From contig NZ_JABAEX010000009.1 in assembly GCF_012843315.1 (NCBI RefSeq), positions 1 through 64,000 of the forward strand: DNA of 64,000 bases, written 5' to 3'. The translations under genes and the position numbers were made by a program. Source of the stretch: Streptococcus sp. WB01_FAA12. Its GTDB lineage: Bacteria; Bacillota; Bacilli; Lactobacillales; Streptococcaceae. A model generated the notes under the pieces. That model did no database searches. It was not told the DNA's origin and worked only from the letters and a program-made list of their open reading frames with translations. Shown here in pieces: positions 59,381 through 64,000 of the stretch (its first letter is position 1; each line of letters opens with the position of its first letter).

Positions 59381-60439
59381 TTATGATAGGTCTTTTCTTA
59401 GTAGGGCATAAAAATCATCAAGAGATTTCAATTCAGTTGAAGCTTTCATGCTAGCTTGGTACTGATCCTTGTGACTAAGCAAGTGACTGAGTTTCTCCTC
59501 CAATCTTTCCAAGGTCAAGTCACTTTCTTGCAGTTCTTCTGCATAGCCTTTCTTAACAAAGTAGGCTGCATTTTCAATCTGGTCTCCTCGACTTGCTTCA
59601 CGCCCCAATGGTACGATGAGATGGAGTTTCGCCATGGCCAAGAGCTCAAAAATCGTATTGGCACCGCCACGCGTCACCACCACATCTGCCATCTCCATCA
59701 AAGGTTGATAGAGATCCGTCACATAGTCAACTCGAAAGAGATTTTGGCTCAACTCATTGAGGCTAGAATCTCCTGTCAGATTGATGATATTGTAACGTTC
59801 TGTCAGTTCTTGCTTATGATCTGTCACCAATTGGTTAAAGACACGAGCTCCTGCAGAACCACCGACAAACAATACTGTGGGTAATTTAGGATTAAAGTGG
59901 GTTTGGATATCCACCAATTCATCTAGCTCTGAAGTTTTTTGGCCTGAAACCTTGGTCACTGCCCCCACATGTTCGACTTTTGCGAGACCAGCAGCCTGCT
60001 CAAAGGTTGAGTACATCTTAGTCGCAAACTTATAAGCGATTTTATTAGCTAAACCCATAGATAGGTCTGACTCATGGATAAAGACTGGTACTCTGGAAAC
60101 TCGCGCTGCGATAACCGGCGGTACAGAGACAAATCCACCCTTTGAAAAAAGAGCCTGTGGACGAAGTCGTAACATGATAAAGAGCGATTGGACAATTCCC
60201 CATCCAACTTTGAAGACATCCAGCATATTTTGCCAAGAAAAATAGCGACGCAACTTCCCAGTCGCAATGGAATGGAAGGTCACATTCAAACCTGACTTGA
60301 GGATTTCTTGATGTTCGATTCCATGCTTATCCCCGATATAGTGGACTTCCCAGCCGTCTTCGATAAACTTGGGCATTAACAAAAGGTTAAGGGTGACGTG
60401 TCCGACTGTTCCCCCACCCGTAAAAACTATTTTTTTCAT
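59381..60439 (-). CDS. murG: MurG GlcNAc transferase of lipid II
   Basis: MurG adds GlcNAc to lipid I on the inner membrane face. The 352-aa GT28 protein has [12 protein letters not shown] at the N-terminus and [14 protein letters not shown] and [15 protein letters not shown] for UDP-GlcNAc. The first loop reads GGTVGHV, the streptococcal form of GGTGGH. It is 1 nt from murD. Confidence 0.95.
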   Translation of the reverse strand: MKKIVFTGGGTVGHVTLNLLLMPKFIEDGWEVHYIGDKHGIEHQEILKSGLNVTFHSIATGKLRRYFSWQNMLDVFKVGWGIVQSLFIMLRLRPQALFSKGGFVSVPPVIAARVSRVPVFIHESDLSMGLANKIAYKFATKMYSTFEQAAGLAKVEHVGAVTKVSGQKTSELDELVDIQTHFNPKLPTVLFVGGSAGARVFNQLVTDHKQELTERYNIINLTGDSSLNELSQNLFRVDYVTDLYQPLMEMADVVVTRGGANTIFELLAMAKLHLIVPLGREASRGDQIENAAYFVKKGYAEELQESDLTLERLEEKLSHLLSHKDQYQASMKASTELKSLDDFYALLRKDLS

Positions 60440-60440
60440 A

Positions 60441-61793
60441 TTATCCCTTTAACTCCGCTACTGTGTCGATAAAGAGGTCACCGCGTACTTCAAAGTTTGC
60501 ATACATATCCCAACTAGCATTTGCAGGACTGAGGAGAACCACATCTCCATCTGTCGCAAGTTCATAAGCCTTGCGAGTCGCATCTGCAATATCGGTCGCA
60601 TCCACATAAGCTACACCAGCCTTATCCGCTGCACGTTTGACACGTTCTGCAGACTGACCAAGGATGACCATTTTCTTGAGTCCAGTGATATCTGGCACCA
60701 GCTCGTCAAATTCATTTCCACGATCCAAACCACCTGCAATCAAAATGACCTTGCTGTTGTCAAATCCTGACAAGGCTTTTTGAGTAGCCAAGATATTGGT
60801 TGACTTGCTATCGTTATAGAATTTGACCCCTTTGATTTCATCCACAAACTGGAGACGGTGCTTAACACCACCAAAGGCTGAAAGAGTTTCCTTGATGATT
60901 TGGTTATCTACACCACGTAGCTTGGCTACTGCAATGGTCGCAAGGGCATTTTCTACATTGTGGCTACCTGGAACACCGATTTCACTCGCTGCCATGACCA
61001 CTTCCCCACGGAAGTAGAGCAGACCGTTCTCTAGATAAGCTCCATCAACCTTTTCAAGTGTTGAAAATGGAACAACAGTGGCTTGTGTTTTAGTAGCCAA
61101 TTCTTTTGCCAAGTCTTGGTTAAAGTTCAAGACAAGAAAATCAGCTGCTGTCATCTTGTTCTGGATATTCCACTTGGCTGCCACATATTCCTCAAAAGAA
61201 CCATGGTAGTCGATATGAGTTGGCATGAGGTTTGTAATAACCGCAATCTCAGGATGGAATTCTTGGACACCCATCAGTTGGAAAGAAGAAAGTTCCATGA
61301 CAAGAGTGTCCTTGGCTGTCGCAGTTTGAGCCACTTGACTGGCTGGATAGCCGATATTCCCTGATAGGAGACCATGTTGACCAGCAGCAGACAAAACTTC
61401 CCCAATCATGGTCGTTGTGGTAGTTTTTCCATTTGAGCCAGTAATACCAACAATCGGTGCTTCTGAGATCAAGTAAGCCAATTCCACCTCAGTCAAGACT
61501 GGAATCCCCTTTGCCAAGGCCTTTTCAATCATGGGATTGCTATAAGGGATACCTGGATTTTTCACCATCAGAGCAAAATCTTCATCCAAGAGTTCCAAAG
61601 GATGACCACCTGTGATAACCTTGATTCCTTCTTCCAGCAAACTTTGAGCAGCTGGATTTTCTTCAAAAGGTTTGCCGTCATTAACAGTGACAATAGCACC
61701 CAGCTTATCCAATAAACGAGCCGCAGACTCACCAGACTTAGCCAAACCTAAAACAAGGACTTTCTTATTTTTAAATTGATCGATTACTTTCAT
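60441..61793 (-). CDS. murD: UDP-MurNAc-L-alanine:D-glutamate ligase MurD
   Basis: MurD adds D-glutamate to the cell wall precursor. The 450-aa Mur ligase has [15 protein letters not shown] at the N-terminus, the ATP motif [12 protein letters not shown] and NDSKSTN. It is first in murD-murG-divIB, with GGAGTTTGAGAC before the ATG. Confidence 0.95.
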   Translation of the reverse strand: MKVIDQFKNKKVLVLGLAKSGESAARLLDKLGAIVTVNDGKPFEENPAAQSLLEEGIKVITGGHPLELLDEDFALMVKNPGIPYSNPMIEKALAKGIPVLTEVELAYLISEAPIVGITGSNGKTTTTTMIGEVLSAAGQHGLLSGNIGYPASQVAQTATAKDTLVMELSSFQLMGVQEFHPEIAVITNLMPTHIDYHGSFEEYVAAKWNIQNKMTAADFLVLNFNQDLAKELATKTQATVVPFSTLEKVDGAYLENGLLYFRGEVVMAASEIGVPGSHNVENALATIAVAKLRGVDNQIIKETLSAFGGVKHRLQFVDEIKGVKFYNDSKSTNILATQKALSGFDNSKVILIAGGLDRGNEFDELVPDITGLKKMVILGQSAERVKRAADKAGVAYVDATDIADATRKAYELATDGDVVLLSPANASWDMYANFEVRGDLFIDTVAELKG

Positions 61794-61820
61794 GTCTCAA
61801 ACTCCATTTCTACTCCTACT

Positions 61821-61829
61821 ATTTTACCA
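61821..61829 (-). promoter_or_regulatory. murD extended -10
   Basis: The minus strand reads TGGTAAAAT about 28 nt before the ATG, with a weak -35. Confidence 0.5.
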
Positions 61830-61840
61830 TTTTTACGGAA

Positions 61841-61868
61841 ATAAAAAAGCCACAAAGTGTATTTGTGA
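61841..61868 (-). terminator. Terminator of the decayed ABC gene
   Basis: CACAAA-GTGTA-TTTGTG, followed on the minus strand by GCTTTTTTATTT, downstream of the ABC remnant. Confidence 0.65.
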
Positions 61869-61899
61869 CTCTTTCTTCTAACTTAATGTTCTCTTATCA

Positions 61900-62076
61900 T
61901 CAATGAGATAAATCGGTAACTCGAATCGCTTAATTCGCTTGCTCCCCAATCAGAGGATTGTAGGGCGCAATAATAATCGTTCGATTCGGATTTTTTAGAG
62001 ATTCTAATATAGAAAGTAGCTCCTCAGAATTTTTGGGGGTCTAAGGAAGCAGTTGGTTCATCTGCGAGAATCAGAA
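61900..62076 (-). pseudogene. C-terminal remnant of an ABC transporter ATPase
   Basis: The minus strand reads LILADEPTASLD (Walker B and D-loop). A frame slip at a C5/A5 run follows, then NSEELLSILESLKNPNRTI, IIAPYNPLIGEQAN, a TAA and AIRVTDLSH before TGA. The true order is plain only if one frameshift and one stop are ignored. The Walker A and signature halves are gone; the remnant begins at the IS-like scar at 62078. Confidence 0.85.
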
Positions 62077-62077
62077 C

Positions 62078-62133
62078 TAACCTGCACTCCAAAAGTTCGA
62101 CAGAGAAATGTCTAACTCTTAGAGTGCAGGTCA
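62078..62133. mobile_element. Scar resembling two joined IS ends
   Basis: A 25-bp arm (62078-62102, containing CCTGCACTCCAAAAGTTCGA) and its inverted partner (62109-62133, containing TAACTCTTAGAGTGCAGG) match at 21 of 25 positions with only 6 bp between. The layout ...CTGCACTC..AAGTT.GACA resembles inverted repeats of IS3-type elements from streptococci, as I remember them. It looks like an element whose interior was deleted, or a miniature element. Confidence 0.5.
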
Positions 62134-62145
62134 GCTCTCAGTACT

Positions 62146-62550
62146 TTATATCCTCACCTGTCTTTCTTCAGACCGCTGGCCTGTGACAAACATGGTAAAG
62201 GTTGCTTTGCAGACATTTCTGCCTTCTTGATTGGTAATATCGACATCCACGACACAGGTTGTGCGACCTTGATGGACACATTCTCCTTTAATGGTCAGCA
62301 CATCGTCGAGTTTTCCTGCCTTGAGGTAGTTGATAGAGGACTGAAGCGTCACTCCATCTAGCCCTAGTGAAATGACCACCAAACCACTAATCTGATCACA
62401 AAGGGTAAAGAGATAGCCACCATGGGCATTGCCATAGTAGTTGAGCGACGAGTCCACTACTTTGGTCGTCACCACAACGTGACCATCTCTCATTTGTTCA
62501 ATTTCGTAATTTTCAAAGGCAGATATAGCGTCAAAATGAAAATCTTTCAT
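62146..62550 (-). CDS. PaaI-like hotdog thioesterase
   Basis: The 134-aa hotdog protein has YYGNAHGGYLFTLCDQISGL, the N/HGG active-site helix of acyl-CoA thioesterases, and a C-terminal strand set. The substrate is unknown. The ATG at 62550 has GGAGG upstream; the longer frame from 62571 lacks one. Confidence 0.85.
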   Translation of the reverse strand: MKDFHFDAISAFENYEIEQMRDGHVVVTTKVVDSSLNYYGNAHGGYLFTLCDQISGLVVISLGLDGVTLQSSINYLKAGKLDDVLTIKGECVHQGRTTCVVDVDITNQEGRNVCKATFTMFVTGQRSEERQVRI

Positions 62551-62619
62551 CGTTTCCTCCTGATAGTTCAAACGACACTATGATACTACTTTTTATAGGA
62601 CTGTGCAAGGAGAAAGCTC

Positions 62620-64000
62620 CTAATCTGGGAAAATTCCAACCTGCTCAACAAAGCGCATAAAGGCTGCCTGTCCCTGCTCCGTTTGCTTGTAGACTCCGGC
62701 ATCCTCAAGTACACGCGCAAAGATAGCACCCACAGAGTCCTTGACGATCTCAAGGGCTTTTTCTTTATCTTTTAGGTCTGGATGTTGGGCTTTGAGTTGG
62801 TCGGCCCATTCCTGGTGATAAGCGGAAACTGCTTCATCATCTCCTACAAGATAGCTGGCAACTTGCTCCACTTCTGCTTTCAAGCGAGGTGGTAAGATAG
62901 CCAAGCCCATGACCTCGATCAAGCCGATATTTTCCTTCTTGATATGTTGGACATCCTTGTGGGGATGATAGATGCCGTCAGGATGCTCTGGCGATGTCTG
63001 ATTGTCCCGCAAGACCAAGTCCAACTCAAACTGACCATCACGCTTACGCGCAATCGGTGTGATGGTGTGATGCGGTGTCCCGTCTGTCTCTGCTAAAATC
63101 TGCACTGCAGGGTCTGAATACTGGCGCCATTCCTGTAAAATCTTGTCAGCCAAGTTGATCAAATCTTCTTTGGAATCCGAAGTCAAACGTAGCACTGACA
63201 TAGGCCACTTGACAATCCCAGCCTTGACCTGCTCAAATCCAGCAAAGCAGAAAACCTTTTGCAAAGGAGCCATTTCCATAGGAAATACGTGACGGCCTCC
63301 TTGATAGTGATCATGGGTCAGGATAGACCCCCCCACAATCGGCAGATCAGCATTAGATCCAGCAAAATATCCCGGAAATTGCTCAACGATAGCCAGCAGA
63401 CGCTCAAAGCTCTGACAGCTAATAGCCATGGGACGATGCTGACCGTCTAAGAAAATACAGTGCTCATTAAAGTAAGCATAGGGCGAATACTGGAATCCCC
63501 ACTCCTGACCAGCCATTTCAAAACGGATAATGCGGTGATTGCTGCGAGCTGGGTGGTTTATCCGACCATGGTAGCCCTCATTCTCTAGACAGAGTTGACA
63601 CTGGGGATAATTGCTAGCTTGCACCAACTTAGCCGCAGCAATCTCCTTAGGATCCTTTTCAGGCTTAGAGAGATTAATCGTGATTTCCAGTTCTCCGTAA
63701 TCAGATGAAACACGATAAGCAATATTTTTAGCAATGGCCTTGAGTTTGATGTAGTCATTTTTCTGGCTAAGTTGGTAAAAGTCTGCTATTGCCTGTTCGG
63801 GAGATTGGGCATAGGTTGTCCAGAAGTCACGATTGACCTGACTTGGACAAGGTGTCACCAAGTCCATCAATTCAGCACCAAGGATTTCACGCGCAGTCTG
63901 ACTATCCTCAATCATCTCTAATCGAACCGCTTCCTCGACTAGCTGGTCCTTGAGATCAATCAAATCATCTAGATCCGTCTCAATTTCCAAAACTCCTTCG
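62620..64000 (-). CDS. galT: Galactose-1-phosphate uridylyltransferase, 5' end cut by window
   Basis: GalT acts in the Leloir pathway, swapping UDP between glucose-1-P and galactose-1-P, and so uses the galactose freed by BgaA. At least 459 codons of a GalT type 2 enzyme are present, ending QVGIFPD. Motifs seen include [10 protein letters not shown] and [12 protein letters not shown] with the active-site histidines. The frame is open to the right edge (reading EGVLEIETD); the TTG at 63990 is internal, and the real start lies outside. Confidence 0.95.
   Translation of the reverse strand, partial: EGVLEIETDLDDLIDLKDQLVEEAVRLEMIEDSQTAREILGAELMDLVTPCPSQVNRDFWTTYAQSPEQAIADFYQLSQKNDYIKLKAIAKNIAYRVSSDYGELEITINLSKPEKDPKEIAAAKLVQASNYPQCQLCLENEGYHGRINHPARSNHRIIRFEMAGQEWGFQYSPYAYFNEHCIFLDGQHRPMAISCQSFERLLAIVEQFPGYFAGSNADLPIVGGSILTHDHYQGGRHVFPMEMAPLQKVFCFAGFEQVKAGIVKWPMSVLRLTSDSKEDLINLADKILQEWRQYSDPAVQILAETDGTPHHTITPIARKRDGQFELDLVLRDNQTSPEHPDGIYHPHKDVQHIKKENIGLIEVMGLAILPPRLKAEVEQVASYLVGDDEAVSAYHQEWADQLKAQHPDLKDKEKALEIVKDSVGAIFARVLEDAGVYKQTEQGQAAFMRFVEQVGIFPD

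Overview
The window looks like chromosome from a mitis-group Streptococcus (S. mitis / S. oralis / S. pneumoniae relatives). The base composition is low-GC. Signature genes include a BgaA-type surface beta-galactosidase with LPXTG anchor, pyruvate oxidase SpxB, the copY-cupA-copA copper operon, the ccdA-thioredoxin-msrAB module, a PyrR-controlled pyrFE operon and two identical BOX elements. Nearly all genes lie on the minus strand. The species cannot be fixed from this window alone.

Region 1 (1-19.7 kb) is an accessory Sec (aSec) and serine-rich repeat glycoprotein (SRRP) locus. In transcription order it reads secY2-asp1-asp2-asp3-secA2, then three unusual genes, then gtfA-gtfB-asp4, then the 5' part of the giant SRRP gene, which runs off the left edge. 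The unusual genes are a signal-less serine-rich repeat protein of 737 aa, a shortened and degenerate GH1-like protein, and a coiled-coil protein with a DivIVA-like start. SecY2/SecA2/Asp1-4 export the adhesin, GtfA/GtfB start its O-GlcNAc modification, and Asp2 carries an acyltransferase/hydrolase-type active site. The three extra genes are the best candidate here for something undescribed.

Region 2 (19.7-31.9 kb) holds bgaA, then a housekeeping block: SDR oxidoreductase, RNase Z, a conserved hypothetical, hflX, miaA, and a divergent small DUF3042-type gene.

Region 3 (32-45.6 kb) has thyA and glucokinase. Next is a proline-rich cell-wall-binding surface protein gene with four Ltp-type repeats, broken by an in-frame TGA. 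It continues with a pabB-pabC fusion, a small P-loop kinase, a TIGR01440-type protein, a YesM/YesN-like two-component system, and ccdA-thioredoxin-msrAB. It ends with a deletion scar of two divergent genes and a TipA-like MerR regulator.

Region 4 (45.6-64 kb) has an SNF-family transporter with an attenuator-like leader, manA, a 6-phospho-beta-glucosidase, a DUF3592-like protein, a SemiSWEET, a VOC protein, spxB, the cop operon, pyrFE, murD-murG-divIB, a decayed ABC ATPase next to a scar resembling two joined IS ends, a hotdog thioesterase and galT, which is cut at the right edge. Promoters and terminators were read by eye. No tRNA, rRNA, intact IS element or CRISPR array was seen.
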